From positions 1 through 64,000 of the forward strand of contig JAZNGW010000005.1 in NCBI GenBank assembly GCA_045576655.1: a DNA stretch of 64,000 nucleotides, given 5' to 3'. The DNA is from RGIG8745 sp045576655. GTDB taxonomy: Bacteria > Bacteroidota > Bacteroidia > Bacteroidales > Bacteroidaceae. Both the position numbers and the translations under genes were made by a program. The notes beneath the pieces were generated by a model. It was given only the letters and a program-made list of their open reading frames with translations, had not been told where the DNA came from and did not search any database. How positions within the stretch are numbered: position 1 is the first letter of the stretch; every line of letters begins with the position of its first letter. Below, in pieces: positions 1 through 7,838 of this stretch.

Positions 1-823
1 ACCCTGCTTGAAAAGGTAAGGAACATAAGCAACAGAAAATCCTCGTTACAGAACAGCAAGGGGTTGTACTCTATACGTTCACGATTAAACCATTCGTTCA
101 ACACATCGCCATTGATACGTATTTCAAGGCGTGAAAGGTGCTTGGGGTTGCCATTGGCTTCAGCGATGTACTGTTTGCCACTATTGTTCTCGATTTCTCG
201 TTTCTTGTTGTATGCTGATAGGCGTAAATCGCCATTCTTCTGCTGAACGATGAGGCTGTACTCCTTAATTCTGCGACAAGAACCAATGCCAATGTAGAGT
301 ATATCTTCAAGGAGTTTATCCCTATCAGTTATCTTTGTTCCATTGACTATGGGGATAAGAGCCTCATCACGAATGGCACGAATTAGGCGTTTGGATTGGT
401 TCTTTTTATCATCGCAAGCAAGGTCAAGGCGTGTCAGGTTGTGGAATTTCAATCCCAACATTCCCTCAATATATTCGAGGTAAACGAGGCGATTGTGGGT
501 GTTATAGTTGTAGTTGAGGTATAGTTGCTTTTCTCCATTTCTATCCATACAAAACCACTCATTTCGCCCTCTTTGTCTGCTTTCAGTCCCCAACGCAATG
601 TACCAAAGCATTGCATATCGTACTCGCTGTTGGGGTTGTTGCTTGTTCTCTCAAGGTAAATGATTTTGTAGATGTTATTGTAATATTTACCCACTGCCCT
701 TTCGAGGCGAAAATCCCAATGTGGGAGTTCATAGATTTCGAGGGGTGTTTCCATTAGTTGATATAATGGAGAGTTCTCATAAAGCGTGTAGCATAGTTTT
801 ACTTTGTCAGCACTTATTTTCAT
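1..823 (-). pseudogene. Replication initiator-like protein, frameshifted and cut by the window edge
   Basis: On the minus strand an ATG at 823 opens a reading frame that begins MKISADKVKLCYT and runs to a stop at 449. From about position 548 downward the sensible protein continues in a different frame, starting MDRNGEKQLYLNYN and staying open to the left edge. That second part contains the phrase LTRLDLACDD and a basic KKREIENNSG segment, which resemble replication initiators of small Bacteroidetes plasmids and phages; this assignment is from memory of the family and is moderate only. The two frames overlap at about 530-560, so a one-base indel would join them. It could be a decayed gene, a sequencing error or a programmed shift; no slippery heptamer was seen. 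Its 5' end overlaps the small gene at 807-1004. Confidence 0.5.
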
Positions 824-1004
824 TGTTAATACTGTTTTTAATCTCATTAGTTCCATCGTTTGGCTTATTGGGGATTGTTGCCCAATATGCTCTCATACCA
901 TCGCTGATGGCTTGCTTGTGGTTGTCTGTCAAACCACGCCCTTTGAGGGCTTGACTGATACGCTGTTTGGTATCTGCATTCAATTCTCTAAATTGTCTTT
1001 TCAT
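807..1004 (-). CDS. Small NUMOD3-like DNA-binding protein (65 aa)
   Basis: The ATG at 1004 gives a 65-residue protein starting MKRQFRELNADTKQRISQ. The stretch from about residue 10 to 40 (KQRISQALKGRGLTDNHKQA, then ISDGMRAYW) has the K..IS.alKGr...ehk..IS..m..yW pattern of the NUMOD3 DNA-binding motif found in homing endonucleases and in small proteins of Bacteroidetes mobile elements. A longer reading upstream is possible but lies in AT-rich non-coding-looking sequence. Its 3' end overlaps the start of the replication initiator by 17 nt, so the two probably form one transcript. It may be a plasmid copy-control or accessory protein; its exact job is unknown. Confidence 0.55.
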   Translation of the reverse strand: MKRQFRELNADTKQRISQALKGRGLTDNHKQAISDGMRAYWATIPNKPNDGTNEIKNSINNENKC

Positions 1005-1155
1005 AAGTAATATTGTTTTATATATATAAATAGTAGCATAAGTAGAAAAAGAGTAAATAGTAAGTAACTTTTTTGAAAAATTATTTTTACCTGAAATGTC
1101 AAACAGATTTTTACCTATACTACTAAAATGATTTTTTGATAAGCGAAAGGGGTTA

Positions 1156-1196
1156 CATACATAAAAACGTCCCACGAGGGGGCGTTTTTATGTATG
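1156..1196 (-). terminator. Strong hairpin terminator after the ATPase/nuclease pair
   Basis: Arms at 1156-1169 and 1183-1196 are perfect 14-bp complements (CATACATAAAAACG and its complement) and the stem extends inward through a wobble pair. T-rich or A-rich sides make it usable in both directions. It lies 7 nt beyond the stop of the gene at 1203. Confidence 0.7.
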
Positions 1197-1202
1197 ATGA
1201 GT

Positions 1203-1886
1203 TTAAATAGAGTAATTTACAAAATCTTCGTTGTAATTATTGCTCATTAATAATCTTAATTTAATTTTTTTGTCTTTTATGCTTGGATGTAGATTAATAT
1301 TTGACATATTGGGGAAATCACCAATTTTAACACATTTCTCTCCTTTTGTTAATAGAGAGGTTAAAACTTTTGTATTAAAACTATCAGAATCTGCAATTTG
1401 TTTTGATTGTAGCATATGTAGAAATGAATCTTGTTTATTTTCATCTTCAAAGCATTTGCAAGCTACAATAAAGTCTACATCAAAATCTTTTAATTCATAT
1501 CCATCACAAATTGATAACAGCATATGCATCTTTAAAAAGGACATCAAGTCTTGGTTAAATCCATGATTGATTTTGTTTGAATCAAATTTTGATTTTAAAT
1601 CACAAAAAATCAAGCGATACTTGTCTAATTCTTCAACAAATGCAATACCATCACATTCTTTGTCTTCAAGTATAGAACTTCTTTGGGTTGTAATATGCCC
1701 CATCCCTTTGGTAAGCCACTCATCAAATGCGTAAAAATCTAACTTCCCAATGTTAACATGCAATTTTTTGATACCAGCATCACAATTTTCTTCTTTAATA
1801 GTCCATAATATTTCTGGTGTGGAAGATGAAATGTGTGTTTTTGTTAAATCAAAAATTTGTAAAAAAGAATCAGCAATCTTCATCAT
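1203..1886 (-). CDS. Putative PD-(D/E)XK nuclease-like partner of the adjacent AAA ATPase (227 aa)
   Basis: No family was recognised with certainty. The middle of the protein contains KECDGIAFVEE, then about seven residues later LIFCDLKSKF, which fits the D-(X)n-(D/E)XK core of restriction-endonuclease-like folds (catalytic D, then D and K in CDLK). It is followed by a helix with a Q (GFNQDLMSFLKMHML), as many such nucleases have. This is inference from the motif alone. The ATG at 1886 (or 1883) overlaps the end of the upstream ATPase gene by 14-17 nt, so translation is likely coupled and the two products probably work together. The sequence is clearly more AT-rich than the housekeeping genes to the right, consistent with horizontal transfer. 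A role as effector of an anti-phage pair is possible. Confidence 0.5.
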   Translation of the reverse strand: MMKIADSFLQIFDLTKTHISSSTPEILWTIKEENCDAGIKKLHVNIGKLDFYAFDEWLTKGMGHITTQRSSILEDKECDGIAFVEELDKYRLIFCDLKSKFDSNKINHGFNQDLMSFLKMHMLLSICDGYELKDFDVDFIVACKCFEDENKQDSFLHMLQSKQIADSDSFNTKVLTSLLTKGEKCVKIGDFPNMSNINLHPSIKDKKIKLRLLMSNNYNEDFVNYSI

Positions 1887-3153
1887 CCTCAAACTCGTCT
1901 AATTCGTTAAGTATTCTTAATCCGTTTTTTACGGCTGATGTAAAAGATGTGAATGGTATTCCATCAATCAAATTCTGCTTTTCGATTCTTGATGTTCCAT
2001 CTTCATTTGATAATAGGATATAAGCGCTTATACCATCAATTGACAACGCCATTTCAGGTTTAATATCTAAAGCTTTGCAAAATTCAATATACCTATCTTC
2101 GCTTATTTTATTTTTTATTCTATCAAGAAGTATAAATTCATTAATACGTCTTAAAAAATAATCACTATGCGTTGTTATCTGTAAATGTGCTCCTGCTTTA
2201 AACATTAACGATATTACATCTGCAATTAAGCGTTGTTTAAGCGGATGTAGATGTGCTTCTGGTTCTTCTATTAAAACGACATCCTTGGTGATATTTGTTT
2301 TTTCAGCCAATAGTTCAAACGGTGCCAACTCTCTTACAGATGCGGCTGCAGCAGAAATAGGCATAGGCTCCCCATTTGAATGATACAAGAACTTATTGTC
2401 TTTATATTCAATTTTTCCATCTAGGACTTTTAGTATCAAATCGTTAAGCGCCTTGTTTAAAACTTCTTCATTTTCTGTAGATGATTTCTTTAGTTTTAAT
2501 AACGTTTCATTATATGATTGATACAGACCAGAAACTGGATTAAAAGCTTCTGACAAAGCAAAACCTCTAGATGGTGGAAAAACAAAGCATTCTTCTACGG
2601 CTTTAAAAGCAGATAAAACCAAGGTTATTAAATGATGTCTTAAAACAACGGAGTATGGGGATTCTCCAAAATTGTCTGTGTTTAACACTCTATAATTTAA
2701 GCGGTCAGTATGTAATAGCAAGTATGGGTCTTCATTATTCGTAAATCCAACAAGTTGTTCTTCGTATGAAATTGTTATCTTATTTGGAACGACATCTGGA
2801 AATATGACTTCGATTTCCCCTTTTAAATCGTCATTGCCAAGCATATATCGCATATACTCAATAGCATCATTTGCCAACCATTTTTCAAGTTCTGATTTTT
2901 GAATTTCTATGGCGACACCAACATTCTTAAAATCTTTTCGTTGAAGATTGAAATCGGCACCTTTTTCTTTAAAAAATGTACTCATCCTTTTGTCGTCAAC
3001 CAAAATATGGAAAAAATAATGGCATAGAATTGCCATATAACTTTTTCCAAGACCTGATTCTCCTGAAAAAAGTACTAAACGGTCGATTTCAATTTCAGAA
3101 TCTTTAATTCGCCCCAATTTCTTGATTTTAATTTTAATTTTATTCATTTCCAT
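1870..3153 (-). CDS. AAA/ABC-type ATPase (OLD/AAA15-like), candidate defence ATPase
   Basis: A 427-residue ATPase. The Walker A motif GESGLGKS is at residues 31-38. The ABC/SMC-like Walker B region VVLIEEPEAHLHP is near residues 292-304 and is followed by a switch histidine in ITTHSDY near 326-332. This spacing, with a long middle part and no transmembrane helix, is typical of AAA15/OLD-like ATPases of bacterial defence modules. The start at ATG 3153 (MEMNKIKIK) is preferred because a good -7 element lies just upstream and longer readings run through AT-rich leader sequence; ATG 3147 is an alternative. The C-terminus is acidic (DEFEDDEDC). The gene overlaps the downstream putative nuclease. 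Two-gene ATPase plus nuclease units such as Septu, or ATPase plus Toprim units such as PARIS, are functional analogues; membership in a named system is not established. Confidence 0.75.
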   Translation of the reverse strand: MEMNKIKIKIKKLGRIKDSEIEIDRLVLFSGESGLGKSYMAILCHYFFHILVDDKRMSTFFKEKGADFNLQRKDFKNVGVAIEIQKSELEKWLANDAIEYMRYMLGNDDLKGEIEVIFPDVVPNKITISYEEQLVGFTNNEDPYLLLHTDRLNYRVLNTDNFGESPYSVVLRHHLITLVLSAFKAVEECFVFPPSRGFALSEAFNPVSGLYQSYNETLLKLKKSSTENEEVLNKALNDLILKVLDGKIEYKDNKFLYHSNGEPMPISAAAASVRELAPFELLAEKTNITKDVVLIEEPEAHLHPLKQRLIADVISLMFKAGAHLQITTHSDYFLRRINEFILLDRIKNKISEDRYIEFCKALDIKPEMALSIDGISAYILLSNEDGTSRIEKQNLIDGIPFTSFTSAVKNGLRILNELDEFEDDEDC

Positions 3154-3168
3154 TATTGTTGAACCTTG

Positions 3169-3176
3169 CAAATATA
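3169..3176 (-). promoter_or_regulatory. Bacteroidetes-type -7 element for the ATPase gene
   Basis: The minus strand reads TATATTTG, an exact match to the TAnnTTTG -7 consensus, about 16 nt before the ATG at 3153. No clear -33 element was found, so the leader would be very short. Confidence 0.4.
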
Positions 3177-3315
3177 ATAAATTTCTCCAATCTCTTGAGA
3201 TTAGCAGAACAAAAATATAATAAAAAATATGATATAAAGTTGCTGCTTTGCCAAATAATACAAAAAACGATTTCAATGTTACATTAAAACATCGAATATA
3301 TATGCTTGGTTTATT

Positions 3316-5643
3316 TTATCCTTTTTTGATACCATTACCAACCTTGTAAGGTTTTAGAACAATATGCTTATGCTCTACAAAGTCCATAATGCGCTCAAAA
3401 TCCTCTATAAACTTGTTTGATAATTTATAACTGGTGTCGGCCTTGATCAAATGTCTGAAGAGTTCGGCCTGCTCGAGTGTGTCGGGGGTTGTGGCGCGTG
3501 CGATGAAAAGGAACTGTCGCAAGCGGTCGGGGTCGGCTATGCGTTTCGCCTGCTCTGCAATAATGTTTTTTTGTCGTTCAGGATTGCGGATGGCGAGTTC
3601 GTAGGCGAGGGTCATGTAGTCGTTGATGTTGAGGAGGGGGTGTGAGGCCTCCGCCCAGATGTTGTGGAGATGGGCGCATACGGTGCTGTCGGTGGCGAGG
3701 GGGATGAGTGTGCGGAGCAGTTGCTGTCGGCAAGAGCTGAGTTTGTGCTCTTTGGCGAGGTTGAGGATTTTCCTTTCTGCAGCATGGTCGGTTGTCTCGG
3801 CGAGCGGTGTGCCGATGTAGTCGCATATTGTCGATGCTATGAGCGGGTTCTGCTCGTGGGGGAGTCCGCTGAGGAGGGATTGCAACCAGGCGTTGGCTGT
3901 GATTGTTCCGTGCTGGAATGCTTCGTGCAGGTTCATTAGTTGCGACTGGCGGCAGGTCTCGTCTGCTATTGTGTGCCAGTTGAGCAGTGCCCATTCGAGC
4001 GATGCGCTGTCGTAGCTGAAATAGCCGTATCCGCGTCCGTCGCTGTTGGGGAGGATGTAGAGCGGACGTTGGTTCAGCGGAATCTTTGTGGACTGTCCGG
4101 TCATGCTTATTTCATGTTCGATAAGAGTGTCGGCATAGACTTGTATGCAGAAACTCTGCGGCCATGTCAGCCCTCTGCCGTAAGGGTCGGTCTGCGTCAC
4201 TACGAGTGTGTCAGTCTGAAGGCGTAAGTCAACGGTAGGCATACCCTTGCTGTTGACCCACACATCGCTGAACGTGACGAGGTCTTTGTCTGTCTTGCTG
4301 TCAAGAATGCTTATTAGGTCGTCCCATGTGGCATTGCCGTAAGAGTGGGTGGTGAGGTATTCGTGTATGCCATTCCGGAAGGCATCCTCGCCCATGAGTT
4401 CAATGAGTTTCTCAAGCATGACCGGAGCCTTGTCGTAGATTATGTTGTTGTAGACGAGTCCGGCGTTGCTCATGTTGTCAAGCGGTTGGCGTATGGCCGT
4501 TCCGCCCTGTGTGCGGTCTTCGCCGAGTGCCGATGTGGTGATGTTCTTCAGCCAGTTGAGGCGGTGGTTGATGCTTGGGAAGAGCGGTTCGGTGATGCGT
4601 GCGGCGAAGTAGTTGGCAAAGACTTCCTTGGTCCACACGTCGTCAAACCATTTCATGGTGACTAAGTCGCCAAACCACATGTGGGCTGTCTCGTGGGCTA
4701 TGAGGCTGGCTCTTGCAAGTTCTTCGTCGGGGGTGGGACGGTCCGAAAGGAACATGCTGTTGTCGTTGTAGAGCGTTGCCCCCGTGTGTTCCATGCCGCC
4801 GAACTGGAATCCGGGCAGAATGATGAAGTCGTACTTGGCAAAAGGGTAGGGCACGCCGGTGTACTTCTCCATCCAGTTGAGCGACATTGCCACCTGGCTG
4901 AATATCGTCGGGAGTTGGGCTATACGTGCTGGGTCCGTTTCGCGGTAGTAGGCCGTGAAGCGGTGCTGTCCGTCGTCGTAAGTCTGATGCTTGAATATGC
5001 CTGCCACGAACGAGAATAGGTAGGTGCTGAGGGGTTCGGTGGGAGTGAATGTGACGTGTTTCTGTTCGCCGACGGTCTTTTCGCTTTCCACAGGCGAGTT
5101 GGACACGGCGGTCCATGCTTCCGGCAGAGTGAGCGACAGCTTGAACGATGCCTTCATGTCGGGTTGGTCAAAGCATGGGAACCCTGTCCGCGCCCTGTCG
5201 GGGACGAACAGGGTGTAGAGGTACTCTTCGTTGCGGTTGAGCGACTGGTTGCCGGCGGTGAAGTCGATGCCGATGCTGTTGCCGCCCTCGGCTAACGCCT
5301 CTGCAGGGATGATTATGTGTTCGTTTCGAATGTCGTGGTTGGTTGCTTTCCCGTTGACCACTACTTTGTGGATCTTCTCGCTGTTTTCCCTGAAGTCGAT
5401 GATAATCTCCTCCTGCCGGTCTATGCAGAAGCCGATGTCGATATGGGCGCAGATGCTGCTGTCCTTGCATGTGGGTATGCTGAAATGCAGGTCGTATTCA
5501 ATGTCCTTGATGCTCGTCCTGCGCGCCTCTGCCAGTTCCTGTGAAACGCCGCTGTCGTAGAGGCGGTTTCTGTCGTCGGTGGAGGTGCAACTGCCCAATG
5601 CGAGCGTGGCTGCTATGATTGAGATGAAGAGAAGTTTAGTCAT
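3316..5643 (-). CDS. M1 family metallo-aminopeptidase lipoprotein
   Basis: The 775-residue protein starts MTKLLFISIIAATLALGSC; the LALGSC lipobox predicts a lipid-anchored, cell-envelope enzyme. It removes N-terminal residues from peptides. The zinc site is HETAH (about residues 317-321) with the second-shell glutamate in WTKEVFANY 18 residues later (HEXXH-X18-E). The exopeptidase motif appears as GGMEHTG, a variant of the usual GAMEN-type loop. A helical C-terminal half follows. It is separated by a terminator from the M13 peptidase gene next door; both likely process extracellular peptides. A TATCTTTG element lies upstream. The length and motifs fit the family well. Confidence 0.93.
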   Translation of the reverse strand: MTKLLFISIIAATLALGSCTSTDDRNRLYDSGVSQELAEARRTSIKDIEYDLHFSIPTCKDSSICAHIDIGFCIDRQEEIIIDFRENSEKIHKVVVNGKATNHDIRNEHIIIPAEALAEGGNSIGIDFTAGNQSLNRNEEYLYTLFVPDRARTGFPCFDQPDMKASFKLSLTLPEAWTAVSNSPVESEKTVGEQKHVTFTPTEPLSTYLFSFVAGIFKHQTYDDGQHRFTAYYRETDPARIAQLPTIFSQVAMSLNWMEKYTGVPYPFAKYDFIILPGFQFGGMEHTGATLYNDNSMFLSDRPTPDEELARASLIAHETAHMWFGDLVTMKWFDDVWTKEVFANYFAARITEPLFPSINHRLNWLKNITTSALGEDRTQGGTAIRQPLDNMSNAGLVYNNIIYDKAPVMLEKLIELMGEDAFRNGIHEYLTTHSYGNATWDDLISILDSKTDKDLVTFSDVWVNSKGMPTVDLRLQTDTLVVTQTDPYGRGLTWPQSFCIQVYADTLIEHEISMTGQSTKIPLNQRPLYILPNSDGRGYGYFSYDSASLEWALLNWHTIADETCRQSQLMNLHEAFQHGTITANAWLQSLLSGLPHEQNPLIASTICDYIGTPLAETTDHAAERKILNLAKEHKLSSCRQQLLRTLIPLATDSTVCAHLHNIWAEASHPLLNINDYMTLAYELAIRNPERQKNIIAEQAKRIADPDRLRQFLFIARATTPDTLEQAELFRHLIKADTSYKLSNKFIEDFERIMDFVEHKHIVLKPYKVGNGIKKG

Positions 5644-5660
5644 ACGGGGTAATGTTTACG

Positions 5661-5668
5661 CAAAGATA
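5661..5668 (-). promoter_or_regulatory. -7 element for the M1 aminopeptidase gene
   Basis: The minus strand reads TATCTTTG, an exact TAnnTTTG match, 18 nt before the ATG at 5643. Confidence 0.45.
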
Positions 5669-5676
5669 TAACAACT

Positions 5677-5716
5677 GGGATAAAAAGAAAAGTCCCAACT
5701 CGTGAAAGTTGGGACT
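5677..5716 (-). terminator. Rho-independent terminator of the M13 peptidase gene
   Basis: A perfect 10-bp stem (arms 5691-5700 and 5707-5716) with a short loop is followed on the minus strand by a T-rich run (TTTTCTTTTTATCC). It lies just after the stop at 5737. Confidence 0.75.
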
Positions 5717-5736
5717 TGGGGGTGTAGGGTAAGTGG

Positions 5737-7770
5737 TTACCAGATGTTCACGCGCTCTGACTTAGGAATGTAGAGTGCGCTTGTTGAGTCGATGCCGAAT
5801 GCCTCATACCATGCGTCGATGTGAGGGAGAGCACCGTTCACGCGCCATTCGCCGAGTGAGTGAGGGTCGTTGGTGGTGAGGTTGCGCATTGCCTCTTCGG
5901 TGATGTTCTGTGCCCAAACGTTTGCGTAAGCAAGGAAGAAGCGCTGCTCAGGAGTGAGCCCGTTGACTGTTGGGAGCGGGTTGTCCTTTGTGGCCTTCTT
6001 GAATGCAGCGTAAGCGATCTTGAGTCCGCCGTGGTCAGCGATGTTCTCGCCGAGGGTGAGCTGTCCGTTTGCGTTGAGTCCTGGAAGAACCTCAATCTTG
6101 TTGAAGAAGTCGACCATTACCTGTGCGCGCTCCTTGAACTTGTCGCCGTCGCCTGGAGCCCACCAGTCGTTGAAGTTGCCTTCCTTGTCGAACTGGCGTC
6201 CCTGGTCGTCGAATCCGTGAGTCATCTCATGTCCTATGACCACACCGATTGCTCCGTAGTTGAACGCATCGTCGGCAGCCATGTCGAAGAATGGGTACTG
6301 AAGGATACCTGCAGGGAAGCAGATCTCGTTTGTCGTTGGGTTGTAGTAGGCGTTGACCATCTGCGGAACCATGTGCCACTCCTTGATGTCGACAGGCTTG
6401 TTGTACTTGCGTGCAATCATGTCCTTGATGGCCCAGAGGCGCACGCTGTGCATGTTCTCGAAGAGGGTCTTGGTTGTGTCGATAGTGAGCTGGCTGTAGT
6501 CCTTCCACTCGTCTGGATAACCGATCTTCACATAGAACGCAGCGAGCTTCTCCTTAGCGCGGATCTTAGTGGAGTCGCTCATCCATTCCTGTGCGTCGAT
6601 GCGGTCGGAGAGTGCATCCTGAAGGTTTGCAACGAGTTTCTCCATGCGTGCCTTGTTTTCGGCAGGGAAGTATTTCTCAACGTAGAGTTTGCCCATAGCC
6701 TCGCCGAGCACGCTGTTGACAACGCCTACAGAGCGCTTCCAGCGTGGCTGTGGCTCCTGCTGTCCTGACATGGTGCGTGCGTAGAAGTCGAAGTGTTCCA
6801 TATAGACTTCGTCGCCGAGTACGCTTGAATTTGCGTCGAGGAAGTTCCACTGCAACCAGTCGCGGAGCTGCTCAACAGGAGCTTCGCTGAGGATTGCCAT
6901 TGCTTCCTTGAGTGCCAAAGGCTGGCCTACAACGAGTTCCTTGAGGCCGGTGATGAAGTTGAACTCCATGTACCAGTCCCAATCCATGCCGGTATACTCT
7001 TTCTTGAAATCCTCGAAAGTCATCTTGTGGTAGTTTGCGGCAGGGTCTCGGAGTTCCACACGGCTCTTTGAAGCCTTAGCCATGCGAGTCTCGATGTCCA
7101 TCACGGCGTTCATCTTGCGGGTGGCAATCTCTTCTGTGTCGCCGATGAGCTGGAACATCTTGATGATGTGGCTCTTGAAAGCCTCGCGAATCTTCACTGT
7201 TGCCTCGTCCTCGTTGAGGTAGTAGTCCTTTTGTCCGAGTGAGAGACCTCCCTGATAAACCTCAAGAATGTTGCTCTTGCTGTCCATCATGTCGGCTCCG
7301 ATGTATGTGCCGAAGATTTCCTGCGCACCCTTCTGGCCGTATTCAGCCATGAGCTTGATGAGTTCTGTGCGGTCAGCGGCCTCGGCGATGCGCTCCATGT
7401 CAGGCATGATAGGGGCTATGCCGTCAGCGTTGAGGCGGGCAGAGTCCATCATCATGGCGTAGATGTCGCCGATTTTCTGGCCTTCCGAGCCTGGCTCCTG
7501 TACGGTTGAAGCAAGTTCCTCGATGAGCGACTTGATTTGCTCTTTGTTTGCCTCGCTTACAGCGTCGAAGCTTCCGAAGCGTGAGTACTCTGGCTTGAGC
7601 GGGTTGTTCTTGATCCATCCGCCGCAAGCGTACTGGTAGAAGTCTTCACCTGGAGCAACACTGTCGTTCATGTTCTCCATGTGGATTCCGATGCCTGACT
7701 CGCTTGTGTTGGAGCAGGCTGTTCCTAACATTGCCATAGCAAAAACTGGAATGATTGTTTTAATGTTCAT
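5737..7770 (-). CDS. M13 family metallopeptidase lipoprotein (PepO/neprilysin-like)
   Basis: The ATG at 7770 gives a 677-residue protein starting MNIKTIIPVFAMAMLGTACS with a lipobox before the Cys, so it is predicted to be an envelope lipoprotein. M13 enzymes are zinc endopeptidases acting on short peptides. Hallmarks are visible: the substrate-positioning motif NAYYNP, the zinc site HEMTHGFDDQGRQFD (about residues 513-527), and the third ligand in ENIADHGGLKIAY (about residue 573). The C-terminus ends in VNIW where most members have CxxW or CRIW, so the terminal Cys is absent. A longer frame upstream reads through repetitive intergenic sequence and is rejected as the start. The gene follows the ABC-F gene by 68 nt. 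Confidence 0.93.
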   Translation of the reverse strand: MNIKTIIPVFAMAMLGTACSNTSESGIGIHMENMNDSVAPGEDFYQYACGGWIKNNPLKPEYSRFGSFDAVSEANKEQIKSLIEELASTVQEPGSEGQKIGDIYAMMMDSARLNADGIAPIMPDMERIAEAADRTELIKLMAEYGQKGAQEIFGTYIGADMMDSKSNILEVYQGGLSLGQKDYYLNEDEATVKIREAFKSHIIKMFQLIGDTEEIATRKMNAVMDIETRMAKASKSRVELRDPAANYHKMTFEDFKKEYTGMDWDWYMEFNFITGLKELVVGQPLALKEAMAILSEAPVEQLRDWLQWNFLDANSSVLGDEVYMEHFDFYARTMSGQQEPQPRWKRSVGVVNSVLGEAMGKLYVEKYFPAENKARMEKLVANLQDALSDRIDAQEWMSDSTKIRAKEKLAAFYVKIGYPDEWKDYSQLTIDTTKTLFENMHSVRLWAIKDMIARKYNKPVDIKEWHMVPQMVNAYYNPTTNEICFPAGILQYPFFDMAADDAFNYGAIGVVIGHEMTHGFDDQGRQFDKEGNFNDWWAPGDGDKFKERAQVMVDFFNKIEVLPGLNANGQLTLGENIADHGGLKIAYAAFKKATKDNPLPTVNGLTPEQRFFLAYANVWAQNITEEAMRNLTTNDPHSLGEWRVNGALPHIDAWYEAFGIDSTSALYIPKSERVNIW

Positions 7771-7838
7771 AATAATTATTTTGTTTGGGTTATTGTCTCT
7801 TATTAGGCTAATTGGTCTAATAAGTCTAATTGGGCCAA

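Noticed and set aside
5860..6768. Long plus-strand open frame opposite the M13 peptidase gene
   Set aside because: It is antisense to a well-supported gene, shows no recognisable motif and reflects codon bias of the real gene.
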